64,000 nt of DNA from Timema cristinae (lineage: Eukaryota; Arthropoda; Insecta; Phasmatodea; Timematidae), in the NCBI GenBank assembly GCA_039000515.1, contig JBCFYV010000012.1:43650355-43714354 (forward strand), read 5' to 3'. The position numbers and the translations under genes were made by a program. The first letter of the stretch is position 1, and each line of letters begins with the position of its first letter. Below the pieces are notes generated by a model. That model worked only from the letters and a program-made list of their open reading frames with translations. It did no database searches and had not been told where the DNA came from. Below are positions 1 to 12,094 of this stretch, piece after piece.

Positions 1-1269
1 CTAATGAAATTAGTGTGAGCTATTTTAGAATATATGGGGAGCACAAAGTAATTCAAAAGTCACGGACCACTAGTGAAAGTGTAGGGATTTCTTTCAAGTC
101 AACAATATAGGAGGTGATTCATTCATAACCATGGCTAACAAGTATAACCAACAATGTACCTAACAACAATGGACTATAACTCCAACAATAGACAATATAT
201 AACATAAAATAAATACAATAACGAAATTTATCAGTGAATTTTAACAGGGATGCAACAGAAAAAATAAAAGGAGTCATCAATTAAATGTGGATTCACGATT
301 TGTAATTTGTTGTTAGTGTTTTACAACTATTTAACATCCTAACTGTGATAATTCGTTTTTATACAAGGATAGTAAAACAATAAATAATAAAATATATTTG
401 TTTAAAAAGTTAACAATTTTGAAGAGAGGGAAAGGCTATGTGCTCTTCTTGAATTGAAACGTTGACCAATAGATATCATTAAGAAGATTATTTAAGAAAA
501 TAATTGTGATAATCATAAAATGTAAAGAGAATTTATTTAAAATAACAACATATAAAAAGTTTATTGAAATAGAATGTTTAATACAATAGTATTTTTAGTT
601 GATATTTTATTTATAATATAAAATATGATGGTAGATAATTTTGTGAAAATGTTTGATATTGTGATTAAGCTAAAAGGTAAGTAGTAATTAATTTACTAAG
701 AGCTGATGAGGTTTATGTTTTAAGATATAGTGCTTTGTACAAATTTACCCATTGATATGGTCTAGAAAAATGTAGCAATTTTGTCCATTTTGATTTTTTC
801 ACAAAGCATTAATTTCTACACCTTTCTTGACAGAAATAATATTCAACTCTTAACCGGGGAGTAGTCTTGCTATTTATGGTACACGACTATAATTCACTTA
901 AATTAGATCTTTTCTTTAAATTTTCAAAATTGTCTGTGCACAAAGATATTTGTTCACTGTCAGGCATACCTGGCGATACTCACGTGTAGAAGGTATTGGA
1001 CTTGAAAATACGAAAAATCGAAATAATATTGGAACTAATATTTCAGTTTAAATGATGAAAACCAGAAAAATAACTCAATTTTTAAGGTTTAAACTGTTAT
1101 TTAAATACATTTGTGTTTTGTTTTTTAAATCCAGTGCTCTTATTCCCGAAAAATAAAGAAAAATATTTTATCTTCTTGGTTTTCCATATATCAATTGTTT
1201 TCAGATTTAGTTCCGATAAACAAAAAGAGAAAGCACTTGGGGTATTTTAGTGTATTAAAGTATATTTTC
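1..1269. other. AT-rich spacer, no gene seen
   Basis: No coding frame, RNA gene or clear repeat could be supported here. The sequence is AT-rich with short homopolymer runs, typical of the unique-looking spacer in the rest of the window. Confidence 0.6.
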
Positions 1270-1430
1270 TTAGAAAAAGCCGCCGCTAAGGACATGTTTA
1301 GCTATAGAGTCGTCTCCTTACAAGAGGTGGCCGCATACGTCTGTCACCAAGGCTCCGGCGTAACGGCTCGACTCCTCTTAAAGGAGACTAGCCGTAGCCG
1401 CACACGTGTTCGTAAAGATTCTTTCTAGTG
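1270..1430 (+). other. GC-richer island with short open frame, unidentified
   Basis: About 160 bases that are clearly richer in G+C and CpG than the flanks. A plus-strand frame of 77 codons (1195-1428) runs through it. Its second half reads as a basic, serine/arginine-rich peptide ending in TSRSRTRVRKDSF. It contains an imperfect inverted pair (tctcctta near 1313 and aaggaga near 1381). No domain was recognised. It could be an old exon, a fragment of a mobile element or chance; the ORF starts inside AT-rich sequence, so translation is not supported. Confidence 0.2.
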
Positions 1431-1599
1431 TATTGAAGGTTTTATTCAACACGAGTGATTCAAAAGTAGTTTTTGTACAGTTGTAGAAGATAAAAAGTTA
1501 GTGGAAATAGTTGAGAAATACCTACCTCGAGGTAATAGCTTATTTCTCATTACTGGTGATTGGGTACTAAACTCATCATTAGGTCATCAATCTTGTGAT

Positions 1600-2045
1600 T
1601 AATTATATATAGCTCTCTACTTTTGCCAATCTTAGGATTTTTTTTACATCTTCGTACATTATTCTGCCAACATCATTTGCCATATGATTCAAGTACTCCA
1701 GTCTTGTCCCTCATCTTGAATTTCTTACTTTCACATTTCTTTCAGTAATTATCTTCGTCAACCTATAATTTCTCCGTAAATGGCCTAATATGTTAACTCT
1801 TTTCTGCTGTAATCCTTTAAAAAGCATCCTTTTTTCATTTTCTTTTCTTGCACTTTTAGATATATCATCTCCATCACTGATATTTTCAACATTATTCTGT
1901 AGCATCACATTTCAAATATGGCTAATCTTTTATTTTATTTTAAATCAACGGTCCATTTTTCCCACCCATAAAGTGCAACGCTCCAAACATAACGCTTTTA
2001 AGAAACTTTTCTTATTTCCAAATTGTATGCTTGATTGTTAGTAAT
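1600..2045 (-). pseudogene. LINE reverse transcriptase, C-terminal fragment (non-LTR retrotransposon)
   Basis: Read on the minus strand, this gives the tail found after the RT domain of many invertebrate non-LTR elements. ALYGWEKWTVDLK corresponds to the usual 'YGCETWT' motif. An in-frame stop follows, then NKRLAIFEM, KRMLFKGLQQKRVNILGHL, RLTKIITE and, in another frame, LEYLNHMANDV. The order matches the family: YG.ETW, a variable linker, a basic 'R..FLGH' block and a G/R-rich tail. The C/H residues of the usual terminal motif are partly replaced. There is no RT catalytic core next to it, so it is a truncated piece; 3' fragments are typical of 5'-truncated LINE insertions. It may belong to the same family as the RT fragment at 6.9-8.3 kb. 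Homology is inferred from motif memory, not from alignment. Confidence 0.65.
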
Positions 2046-2275
2046 GTCTTAGCCACTTCGGGGGCTGAATAGTATAAGGCGTCACCTCGTAATAGGCCCA
2101 TTGATGACTGGTAGATCGGGATTCTAATCTAAATCGAGTCTACCGAGGCTGTTTTTTCCTAAATGATATTCCACTTTCCTTCCAAGCAAATCTAGATAAA
2201 TTATCTCCATTAGAGTATTTATCATATGTGCTAGCAGCCTGAACGGGTGGTAAGACGCGATTATAAGAACAATAT
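2046..2275 (+). repeat. SINE A copy, diverged
   Basis: Contains a degenerate promoter-like head, then the family A body (ttttttcctaaatg, then a pyrimidine-rich CTTTCCTTCCAAGCAAAT stretch). It ends in the shared tail with CCTGAACGGGTGGTAAGACG near 2236-2260. Matches the better copies at 3.7 and 8.4 kb in order and spacing. Confidence 0.6.
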
Positions 2276-3710
2276 ATTATTTTTACGAATTACTTTCTTC
2301 GCCTGCACTATTCTACTTATAATATATTTATTGCTTTGCTATCATGATTTATTTTACTTTCTAGGTAGCAGATCTCCATTACTTGCTGTAGCATTACTTA
2401 TTACTGAACTCTATCTCAGAATTAAATTTTGTTCCATCTTTTATTAAACCACTGTTATAGTTGAATTGAAAAATGCTCAGCCTAAAAATTCACTGAATTT
2501 GATTTCGTCTTGAAACAAATATTGATTAATTAACGTTGTAAGACATCCTTCTTCTAGTCTTCCTTTAAAAATGGGATACACATAATCATTTCCCTCGAAT
2601 AGACACGAGTGTAATATCTCTTTATCCTGAGTGTTTTAGAGCTGCAAAAGAAGAAACAAATCATCCTTTGCTCTCAATGTGACGAACTAATATTATATTC
2701 AGATAGCAATGATGGCACGAGACTGATACGTGTAAGAAAATAGCACCTGCAGCTTGAATCTCATGCGGCGGTTGCATATTGTGACCATATCTAAGATTAT
2801 ATACCTTACGTTTTTGTTTGTTAATATAAACAAACATATAATATAAATTGTACTGTTCGATGAACTTATCCTTGATAATAACTAAACTAAAAATGTTTAT
2901 TTAAAATCAGAATACAAAGAGAAGGTTAAAATCATATCAGGAAAATTTCAATGTTTAAAAAAATTCGACTTACTTAATCGATCAATTTCTAAGAAATTTG
3001 AATTAAAATCACTTGATATTAAGTATTAAACGTAGAACTTTTATAACAGCCTCTATATCTAAACGGATAGCTGGATTGAAACACTATGTATGCCTACATT
3101 CCATTTACCCTTAAAAGTATCAGTTTTAATTTGATGGATAACACTCACTATAACCCTATCTTTTTATCTTTACAATAGTGAAATATTGCAAACTAAACCT
3201 TAAAGGTTAGATGAAGACTACATCCATGCCATGTTTCGGTAAAATTAGTCAATGAATTTGACAGTTATTCACGGGAGATATAATACACATATTTGAGTTG
3301 TCTCTTGAAATGAATAACCCAATATAAGAACAATGTTCTTACTTTTTTCGGACTATACTCGATGCATGTCAATACAAAATGTTGTTAAAATCAATGTACC
3401 TGAAAGGAGGAAACACGAAATTGTCGAATTAAAACAGAACCTTGCTATCCTTGATCAACTAGATACCAAATATGTATGAAACTCTGGTTTGAGCATGCGT
3501 AAAATACCACAAGTGAGATTGATCCTGCTGATAAGAAGATATGTTAACAATCTAGAATGTAGATGTATAAACCAGGAAAAGTCGTGACCTATCCAACAAG
3601 CACAATAATATCATTTCCTACACTGCTGCTCATAATAGTTGTGTCCATAATAGGGAATTCATTAAAAATTATTTCTCTCAATAGCTTTCAGTTACCATCT
3701 ATTTTTCTAG
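2276..3710. other. AT-rich spacer, no gene seen
   Basis: Only short open frames with no recognisable product (the largest, 66 codons at 2247-2447, is a hydrophobic AT-rich artefact). No tandem repeats of note. Confidence 0.55.
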
Positions 3711-3947
3711 ACACCCGTCTCGATGGAGTAGCTAGCTAACGCGCTAGTTTCGTGTTGAGCTAGACTACCTAGGATGGGAAGATCTAGGTTCGAATCTCAC
3801 CCAGGTGAGCCGGGGTGGTTTTTCCTAAAGTGTTTTCCAAGCAAATGTGGGCTCGCTGCCTCTATATTCAGCCTTCCTTATTCCTAACCCATTAGTGTAA
3901 TTAGTACTTAAGCGTATAACCTGAACAGGTAGTAAGACACGGTGCTA
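3711..3947 (+). repeat. SINE A, near full length
   Basis: tRNA-derived SINE. The head has an A-box-like GTAGCTAGCTAACGCGC and a B-box-like GGTTCGAATCTCA (around 3791). The body follows with TTTTTCCTAAAGTGTTTTCC and GCAAATGTGGG. The conserved end reads GCGTATAACCTGAACAGG followed by GTAAGACACGGTGCTA. Pol III internal promoter boxes are the expected drivers of such elements. Several further copies in the window share the same order. Confidence 0.75.
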
Positions 3948-5615
3948 GATAAATATATAAAAATATTTTTAATATAAAATAATTGCCACTCATTATTTTT
4001 TATTTTTTTAGTGAATCCTTGGTCATTTTTTGGTAAACAAGTGAAAATACAATTTCTGGAAATAAAGGTTTTTATTAATGGAAGTGATTAAATTACGGTG
4101 TATGTATCCAGTAATACTATGTAAAGTTCAAAACTTGCCAATGGCAACTAAACCAGTGCCACGGCTAATTCCTTATAAGAACAATAAATCGTTTCCTTCA
4201 AGTTCATACTTAAAACTTTACTGTGAAGAGACAAAGAAGGAAGAATAAATTAAACGGAATTATAACACTTTTTACATAATAAGCTTGCATTAGTTTTATA
4301 ACCATGTTGCGATGACGAAATAAATAGCATGAGGCCTTCGCTATAACTGGACACTTTCATGTCACTGTTATAATAATGGTGACGTGTTGAAAAGTAGGTC
4401 CTTTGTCACGCAACTGACATCCCAGAATACCTCTGAGCAGAAATTAAAATTACATATATAGCTGCTCCAGCAAGCACTAATTAGGTAGGATTTTATGTGC
4501 GTATCTTGCCACGTAGTCTAGTCCAAGTCTTAATTAACAACATAATTGAGCTAGTAGTACCATATTGCTGCCTATAAATTTTTGAAAATGGTTCTAGTAA
4601 CTGTTTCCTCCTCTTGAATCCTCATCCCCCTACCATTGGTTGGAGGTGGAGAGCTTAAGTAAACCCTGTGCTTAAAAGAAAATGTCCTTATTCAACTTTA
4701 TATTTTATTAGGAAAATGGTAGTTCTGAAGCTTCAAAACAAATAAAACAATTATAAGTTATATCATAATTCTATCTTATGACCCTGTAAAAATGTGACTA
4801 TTTGATCAAGGAGAGTTACATATATATAAAGGTATATTTAAACGTTTCTTAGATCTCAGAAATGTGACGTTTCGCTTCATTGAAAGTGAGATAATTTTTC
4901 CTATTCTTAATTTTAAAAATATGTATATTACTAGAAATGTAAGGTTGTTAGTCTTAGAAGAAAGGGTCGATAAAATCTCTCTGATAGTAAGCTACTACTC
5001 AAATATCGCGGGATTTCTGGGCGTCTCCCGTAGGTGGCCTTCTTAAAGATGAGAGCATATTCTTTTACATTTAATTTTACTACAAATTAATTTATATGGA
5101 CTGCCAATTTCTAATGTTTATAAAGACACTTTAAATATATCATACCAGTCTTTGATATAATATATTGCTGAGAATAAATATTACCTCAGGAAGCATGACG
5201 CTCCATGTTTTCTTAAAGGCCAACGACCAACGAGAGGCTTTGAACACGTTAAGAAATACCATATTATATAATAAGTTGTTTGATATTTTTTAAATATAGT
5301 TTTAGACAAAATATAGGCGGAAGTTATCAGCAAGTTTTTGTCGAATTATAAGTTCAAATGTTGAGGTAAAGATATTTTTTGAATTCAACAAACTTTACAT
5401 GAAAATTTGTACGTCTGGTATTAAAACAAAAGGTTAAACACCTAAATATAATCCTTTTCTGTCAAATTTCATGCTTTAATAAAATCACAGCTATATTTGT
5501 AAGATATTGGATAATTTTATAGGATTTTATGTATTTTAACAAACATTCCTACCTTATCAAAACCCTTTGGGTATGTAAATTATTGTGATCATCAAAATAC
5601 TTGAATTTGAAATTG
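3948..5615. other. AT-rich spacer, no gene seen
   Basis: No supported coding or RNA gene. The 60-codon frame at 4864-5046 has no recognisable motif. Confidence 0.55.
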
Positions 5616-5619
5616 TGAT

Positions 5620-5765
5620 GGCTATTAATATTTCATGACCTACTGAATAAAAAATAGTATTCTTGGTGATGTTGTAAGTCCATCTATATCTCGGGTTAGA
5701 GCCCAAACCATTTTATAAATAGGCTAAAACATGTTACTAGCCCTCACTGAAGAACGAAAAGAGCA
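5620..5765 (+). repeat. Dispersed repeat D, diverged copy
   Basis: TTTCATGACCTACTGAAT, then CCATCTATATCTCGGGTTAGAG, a TTTTATAAATAGGCTAAAAC block and a TTACTAGCCCTC block line up in order with the copy at 6540 and the reverse complement of 55,905-55,655. Non-coding; no terminal structure was found. Confidence 0.5.
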
Positions 5766-5937
5766 AAAATATTTTCTTGAAATCCACTCTGACAATTTTA
5801 ATTAGTTTTGTCTCCAGACACGTATTTCATTACAAACAAAATTGATATTTTTATTTTTCTATAAAAATGACCTTTAGGGTACCTTACATAAGCATACACT
5901 TCGAATTTTGATCATATCTCTATACCATTTAAATGAG

Positions 5938-5942
5938 AGTAT

Positions 5943-5976
<34 letters not shown>

Positions 5977-5981
5977 ATATT
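5938..5981. repeat. (TA)n microsatellite
   Basis: Nearly pure TA dinucleotides with one AA interruption, directly abutting the tail of the next SINE. Confidence 0.9.
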
Positions 5982-5982
5982 T

Positions 5983-6228
5983 AACACCGTGTCTTTTAAA
6001 CCGTTTGGGTTATAAGCTTACGTATTAATTACGCTAAAGGCTTAGAGACTGTTAGAGTTATATTTAGATGAAGTGTACCCGCATTTGCGTAAGGGGCTGT
6101 TGGTAAACAATTTTGAAAAAAAACCCCTCATTTCACCGGACCGAGATTTGAACTTTGATCTCTCCATCATCGACAGTCTAGTCTATTGCGAGAGTAGTGC
6201 CATAGAACAGGCGACCACTGAAGTGGAT
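5983..6228 (-). repeat. SINE A, reverse orientation
   Basis: Reads as the reverse complement of family A. The tail block (aacaccgtgtctt, ccgtttgggttataagcttacg) is at the left. The B-box complement (gagatttgaac, about 6149) and the head complement (cgaccactgaagtgg) are at the right. The element ends in the TA microsatellite, suggesting that the tail seeded it. Confidence 0.7.
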
Positions 6229-6519
6229 GAGGTGTGAAATAACTTTTTGTTTAAACCATTATAATTAAAAATAAAACACCTTTATTTGAAATATATTTTT
6301 AAAATTCCATAGTTTATGAGCAAAGCCAAATATATAGGTATATATATTTAATTCAAGTCTTTTCAAATGAAATTTATTGTTATGCTCTTTTGTTTAGACG
6401 TATGTTCCTCCTATTTTTAATGTTGCTCTAACAGTGTGTGTTATTTAATTTACTCTCTTTGGTGAAGTGTGAAGTTCTTTTTACTGCCTCTCAACCCTTC
6501 AGAGAGAGAGAGATGGATT

Positions 6520-6770
6520 GTGATAGTCAAAAAATTGAAATCGTGATCTTGATAAATGTCATTGTTTCATGACCCCTGAAACCGAAAAGTTGTTTTAGCA
6601 ATGCCGTCTATCTGTCTGCCTGTACCTCGGGCTAAAGAACAAATCATAATACCGATTGGGATAAAAAAAACTTTGTAATTAGTATTTCCAGAGTGTTCCC
6701 CTGAGAAACTTTTGAATTTAGACATCTAACATTAAAATTAAGGGTATTATACTGAAGGGCAAAAATATAT
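6520..6770 (+). repeat. Dispersed repeat D
   Basis: Contains TTTCATGACCCCTGAAACCG, a TCTGTCTGCCTGTACCTCGG block with GGCTAAAGAAC after it, ACCGATTGGGATAAAA, and GACATCTAACATTAAAATTA plus AAGGGTATTATACTGAAGGGC. The same blocks in the same order occur on the minus strand at 55,905-55,655 and, diverged, at 5620-5765. No coding capacity. It may be a remnant of a longer element whose ends are not visible here. Confidence 0.6.
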
Positions 6771-6879
6771 AATATTAGTACTAACAAAATCGTCTCTAAC
6801 AATTTTTGATTACATTTTATATTCATAAAAGCTTTAAAATTATAAAAAATGGCCACTATAGCTTTCTCATTAAGTTGGC

Positions 6880-8290
6880 TTTAAGAGATGGCCTATTCTA
6901 GAGTTGCACATATTTAATCATTTCTTGATCCATCCCTATAAAAAACTATCACCTTAGTTTTGAAGAAATGCATAATAATATCCATTCTATATATCGCCAA
7001 ATTCAACCGATTTAAATCATTTTGCAAGTAACTTTCATTTACAGCCATTAATACGGAATCTTATGCATATAGCAGTACTCTCACATTCACATTGTTCATT
7101 TGCAGGCCAACGCGTTCTCACAAGTACCCCTCATACACTTATTTATGAATACATTTAACAACATGAGGGCATACATAGCACACTCCTTTCAAACCCTATT
7201 TCATTGTCTATACATTCGTTCAAAGCTACATCCACCATAACGCATGGTTTTACTTCAATCATACACCACCATAATTACACTTACTAACTATGCAACCACA
7301 CCATACTTTCTCAGAACATTTCATAACATAATCCTATTCAAATGATCGTGCGTATTATCTAGATCAACAAATGCACGATACAATATCTTCCTTACTGCCA
7401 TACATTTCTCAATCAGTTGTTGCAATGCAAATATCTCGTACATTCAATCTCTACCTGGCATGAAACCATATTGGACACCCCAAATTTTGTCCGAGGTTTT
7501 TTCACGCACCCTCTCAATTAAGACTCTCTCAAAAACATTGCCTAGAATATTCAACAATCTAATTGTCCTATGTTTCTTACATTCACTCTTACAGCCTTTG
7601 CCTTTTTACAAAGGAACAATGACAGCATTATTTCAGTAATTAGAAACATTCGAGATCGCAGCACACACAAAGAACAACTCACACAATCTGGCAAGTAATA
7701 CCATACCCTCACACTTGAGCATTTCACGTGTGATCCCATCTACAACCACATCTTTGCCATTCTTTAACACTTTTATAACTTTAACACCCCAGCCTTGTTA
7801 ATTATTTCAATCATTATAACATTTTCCCTATTTTCTGCTGCATTCTCTATATATTCGCCATACAATTGCTCAAGATACTCCCTCCATTGCTCTCTTATAC
7901 TGTTTTCATCCCATCATCCCACCACGTTAATTCCGAAAGCCACAGGTATTTCCTTGCAACCTAGTTTCGTTCTCTTTACCCACTTTCAGAAAAAAAATCT
8001 TCTTTCTTTCAAAATCATTCTGCATTCTATCTCCATTTTAATTTAATTTGCTACTTACTCTCCATTTCTACTTTCATTGTATTCATCTTTTTCTTTTTGT
8101 AATATACCTGAACCTGTTACAATCCGTTTCACTCTCCACATCACATTTGTTTGTATGCTTCTTTCTTTTCATTCACAAATTATTTCAACTGTTCATTCCA
8201 TCGTGTATCTTTTTTTAAACTTCCCATCACGTCAGATTCACACGCACTCAGGTACGTCCTCTTTTAATCCTTTCAAGCACTTTATATATC
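6880..8290 (-). pseudogene. LINE reverse transcriptase, internal fragment, many stops and frameshifts
   Basis: On the minus strand, from right to left, the pieces of a non-LTR RT appear in the correct order. REQWREYLEQLYGEYIE (about 7900-7850) is the linker before RT. A VVDGITREMLKCEGM stretch follows at about 7750-7700. VSNYWNNAVIVPL and CKKAKAVRVNVRNIGQLDC (7640-7550) match the conserved 'W..AVIVPIYKGKG....C.NYRGI' region. GVQYGFMPGRD (about 7480-7450) matches 'Q.GF.PGRST.DA'. AFVDLDNTHDHLNR (about 7360) matches 'FVDLEKAYDRV.R', including the first catalytic Asp. Near 7070-6990, ESYLQNDLNRLNLA and KTKVIVF match the post-YADD region. Multiple stops and frame changes make it a pseudogene. Neither the endonuclease nor the C-terminus is attached, although a C-terminal piece of a similar element lies at 1.6-2.05 kb. 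Clade assignment needs a search. Confidence 0.75.
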
Positions 8291-8299
8291 GTTAGAATT

Positions 8300-8440
8300 T
8301 ATTTAGCATATATATTATATAATTATATATATCTATATATATATATATATTATATAATTATATATATAAACGAGTGTGTAATATATATATATATAATATA
8401 TATAAATAAATATATGTTTATATATAAAGTAATATATAAA
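8300..8440. repeat. (TA)-rich low-complexity tract
   Basis: Imperfect TA/TATATAA repeats, interrupted by ACGAGTGTG, lying between the LINE fragment and a SINE. Confidence 0.85.
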
Positions 8441-8690
8441 AGACCCACTTTGGTGGTCGCGTGGGCTAGAGCGCTACTCTTGTAGTAGGCTAGACTACCG
8501 ATAACGGAGAAATTAGGGTTCAAATCTCAGTCGGTTGTACTGAGGGCTATTTTTCCTAAAATGTTCTTTTCCTCTCCCTCCACGAAAATGCGGGTAGACT
8601 ACCTATAAAAATAACCTTCATAATCCCTTAAACCATTAATGTAATTAGTACGTAAGCGTATATCCCGAATGGTAGTAAGATGTGAACTAA
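8441..8690 (+). repeat. SINE A, best-preserved copy
   Basis: Starts at AGACCCACTTTGGTGGTCGC. The A-box-like region is TGGGCTAGAGCGC, then TAGGCTAGACTACCGATAA, and the B-box is GGTTCAAATCTCA (about 8518). The body has TTTTTCCTAAAATG, a CCCTCCACGAAAATGCGGG stretch and CATTAATGTAATTAGTACG; the end reads GCGTATATCCCGAATGGTAG and AAGATGTGAACTAAAA. Structure, with internal Pol III boxes, a non-tRNA body and an A-rich end, is that of a tRNA-derived SINE. Confidence 0.8.
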
Positions 8691-9807
8691 AAATAAAAAT
8701 TAAACGTATAAAAATGTTAATATTTATAAATCTTCAATTTTCCCTTAGTATACATGTAACGTTCCGGTTTTTCCTAGATCTATTTAGTTTATAGTCACCC
8801 ACGCAATTGATCATGTAAGAGTGGTTAAATATATTAAATTTAAGCTTAAACGTCAAAAGTGAAAATTTCCTTGTTTCTCCAAGTTATTATACTAAGTTAA
8901 AATTTTTAGTGTCATTCAACCTAACTAATGCAGTTTAATACCTCACTATCACAATATATGTAAAAAGAAAAACCAAGGTTAATATTCAGAAATTAGGATG
9001 AGGCCAAATTTTTGCTTCCCATGCTTCTTGCTTTTTAGCTACCCAAATCCGTAGTCAAGTTGTCTAACGTTTCAGACATTGAATACATTTCATAACAGTC
9101 CTGACACCCTCCAACATCAACCTCTTTCAATGTAAGAAAACTTTTTTTAATTCTAATCTTAGTAATTTTCTCCTTTTATTGTTCCTTTGCCATATTAGAG
9201 TTTCATTACCTCAACGGAGGTTTCATCTGGTGGGAATTAATTCGTTATAATTTCATACGTAATATCTACAAAGTATTTAATTATAAAGGATTTATTATTG
9301 ATGAATTTTATCAGTTACTTGATTGTACACTTTATAAACAACACACATCCTCTAAATAAACCAGCGTGCCGGAAGCAGTTTTGTAGATTGACTGTAACGC
9401 ACTCTTCCATGCCTTGTTAGAATGATATGGTATAGCGTACCGTAAAGAGGCTTGGCTGGCTTTACTTTCCCTATCAGTGGTATGAAACTTAAGCTCGTAA
9501 GGTGGGGTGTTGTTGCTGTCTGCACTTAGTCTTTAATCCACTTTTCAATTTCTTCTTTTCGGTTGCTCTTTGTTCTACCAAAATAATAATTCTAGTAGAT
9601 AACCGATTTCTCCACGTACTTATTTAAAACAACCAAAAAGATGTGTTTTAAAAGAATTACAAGTTTATAATGATATTTATTCTTATAGGTATCAATTTTT
9701 AGCTTCATTAAAACGATGTTGATGGTTTAATATAATCAAAATTTTACATATTAAATTGATTTGAGTCAGAAGGAATTGATAATAGCTCTGAGATTTTTGT
9801 AGTTTTT
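8691..9807. other. AT-rich spacer, no gene seen
   Basis: No supported gene. A slightly less AT-rich block at 9360-9540 has no open frame of note and no recognised repeat partner. Confidence 0.5.
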
Positions 9808-10030
9808 AGCATGACATCTTACTACCCATTTTAGTTATACGCTTATGTACTAATTACACTAACGTATTAAGGCCATGTAAGGTTTATTTTATATGAAGTG
9901 TACCAGCATTTGTGTGCATGAAGATTTGAAATCCATTTCACAAAGACCATCCTCACTAAATCAAATTGGGATTCAACTTTCGACTTTCCTATCATTGACA
10001 GTCCAGTATATTTTAAAGGTGACCTTGACT
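9808..10030 (-). repeat. SINE A, reverse orientation
   Basis: Left end is the reverse-complement tail (catcttactacccattttag, then ttatacgcttatgtactaattac). The body complement includes gtgtaccagcatttgtgtgcatg. A 73-codon plus-strand frame crosses it but is not a gene. Confidence 0.65.
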
Positions 10031-11690
10031 ACCAAGTGGGCTGCAAATAAAGAGATGAAGTTGCCAGGTCCTGGGTTCAATCCTTTGAATGAGGCAAAGA
10101 GTCTACATATATAGTAGCATTCATTGAAATAGATCATGGATGGTCATTTATATTTGTTTAGTTAAAGCATCTTAAAGTAAATAGAGTTGCAAACACTCGT
10201 TACAAAATTTCTTATTACCCGTCCATTCCATTAAATTATATAAATTGGATATGGATGAGGAATTTAAAATTTATAGGGACTTGTGGATATTTTTACTGGT
10301 GAAAAACTTCGAAACTAGTTTAGGGGAGCTGGGGGTGAGATAATTTAGTACCTCCCATCAATGGCAAAACAGACTAGACAAGCTTGACGAGCTATTCCTG
10401 GTGCCCACCGTTGATGACAGAAAAAAGTTTTTCAGGAGGTTAATCTTGATATTGACTTCAAGTGGATTTCATTGTTGTTACGAGTCTTAAGATACCACAG
10501 GTCTGGGATATTCACACATTAACATTATTGAAATAGGAATAAGATATTTAGAATGGAGATAGTAGGTAATCAAATTGTATAGGGTATAAAGTGGTAAATC
10601 ATTTATGAAACAAAACCTCTGTTCGCTCAGCCGAAATAAGAGATACAATATATCAGCAATAAACAAACTAGACTAGGCCATACAAACTAATTTGTCCGCG
10701 TGTGCACCGGTGTGGTAAGTAACTTAGTTTAAGTTGAAATCGCAGCTCTCACGTTTCTCATGATCAAGGGGTAAGAGGTTTCTCCACATATAAACCCATT
10801 AGATCCAATACATTCCAGGTGGCTTCTAAATTTAATTTTATGAATGGGTTCAGGCTTCTAGCAAACGGGGTAAACTATTGGAGAAGATTTTATATTCTAA
10901 ATAAAATACATTTTACATTATTCTGCTTGTATTCCTGTATTTATAAAGTACTAAGATAATTTATAGTATAAAATAAAACCAAAACAACAAAAACAAACAA
11001 GTAAATAAAACAGTTCTCAATAATTGGGAAAAAGATGCCAAAATTTTAAACCAGGACATTTTTTTTAAGGTTTAACAATATTATTAGCTCACACGCAATA
11101 TGTGAAGACTTTTTTACTTCCAAAATCTTGATTATATGTGTAAATGTTTTTTTTAAAGATTATTATTTAATTGTTAAAAATATAAATTTGAATAATTGAT
11201 GCGTTTTTCTTAGACACTTTTGAATATAGCCTACTCCCCCGAGCTGGAAACTTGGGTGGCCACCTACAGCCTAATTAAGTAGTTAAGTTTTAAAAGGTGT
11301 TATTACCTCTAAAGGGGATCAAATTAGGGAGACGTTGTAACACTATTTCTACTTCCTCCTTCATTAACACACGCCATCTTCCCTTAGAGATGACTACCGT
11401 GGAGGATCCAAATGTTTTAGGGAAAATAATTGTCAGATTGAGGTCGGACTCAGTCCTGAGCATGATTGGTTGTTTACGGGTCTAAAGATTTGACAGAAGA
11501 GTCATTTAACCCCTTGATATATGATGTAGGGATGAAGACAGTTAATTTAAATCATACTAAATTTACGTGAAGAGGGGATGGGAAAACGAATTCTTAAATT
11601 AATTCGAACATAATTTATTTCCACCGCGTGTTAATAAATGTTCTGGCCATAAGAATTGAACTATGCAAATGTACTAGGCATGAAGAAGGG
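10031..11690. other. AT-rich spacer, no gene seen
   Basis: No gene supported. A B-box-like GGGTTCAATCC at 10,074 may be a decayed tRNA-like head. The 62-codon frame at 11,297-11,485 lies in a slightly GC-richer block but has no recognisable motif. Confidence 0.45.
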
Positions 11691-11696
11691 TAGAGT

Positions 11697-11795
11697 TTTT
11701 TAAGAAATGTACCCGAATTTGTATGAGAAAGAGTAGTAAAACCATTTAAGGAAATATACCCTCATTACATCCGAACAAGATTAGGAACCCGATCA
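11697..11795 (-). repeat. SINE A fragment, reverse orientation
   Basis: Short piece of the family A body in reverse (gtacccgaatttgtatgag, aaccatttaaggaaa, ccgaacaagattaggaaccc). It directly precedes a plus-strand copy, giving a head-to-head inverted pair. Confidence 0.5.
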
Positions 11796-11799
11796 TCTT

Positions 11800-12035
11800 A
11801 TTTGGTAGCCACGTTGTCTAACGCGCTACTATTGTAGTAGAATAGACTGCCGATGACGTTGATATTGAGGTTCAAGTCTTGGTCGGGTGTACTGAAGTTG
11901 GTTTTCCAAAATGATTTTCCAAATGGTTTTTACACTCTTCCTCCCTGCAAATGCAGGTACACTTCCATAAATATAACCTTCCTAATTCATTAAACCATTG
12001 ATGTAATTAGCACATAAGCGTTTAATCAAACGCAG
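11800..12035 (+). repeat. SINE A, near full length
   Basis: Head with TTGGTAGCCACGTTGTCTAA, CTAACGCGCTACT and TAGACTGCCGATGACG. B-box-like GGTTCAAGTCTTG at about 11,871. Body with GTTTTCCAAAATG and ATGCAGGTACACTTCC. Tail with GTAATTAGCACATAAGCG. The final GAACGGGTAG block is degraded. Confidence 0.7.
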
Positions 12036-12094
12036 ACGTGTGAAAATCGTAGGCAAAATGAATTCCGCCGACGATTCCCGCACGCCCATCATAG

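Noticed and set aside
1790..2041. Plus-strand 83-codon hydrophobic open frame
   Set aside because: Shadow of the minus-strand LINE fragment.
7795..8295. Two plus-strand open frames of 72-83 codons
   Set aside because: Antisense shadows of the LINE reverse transcriptase fragment.
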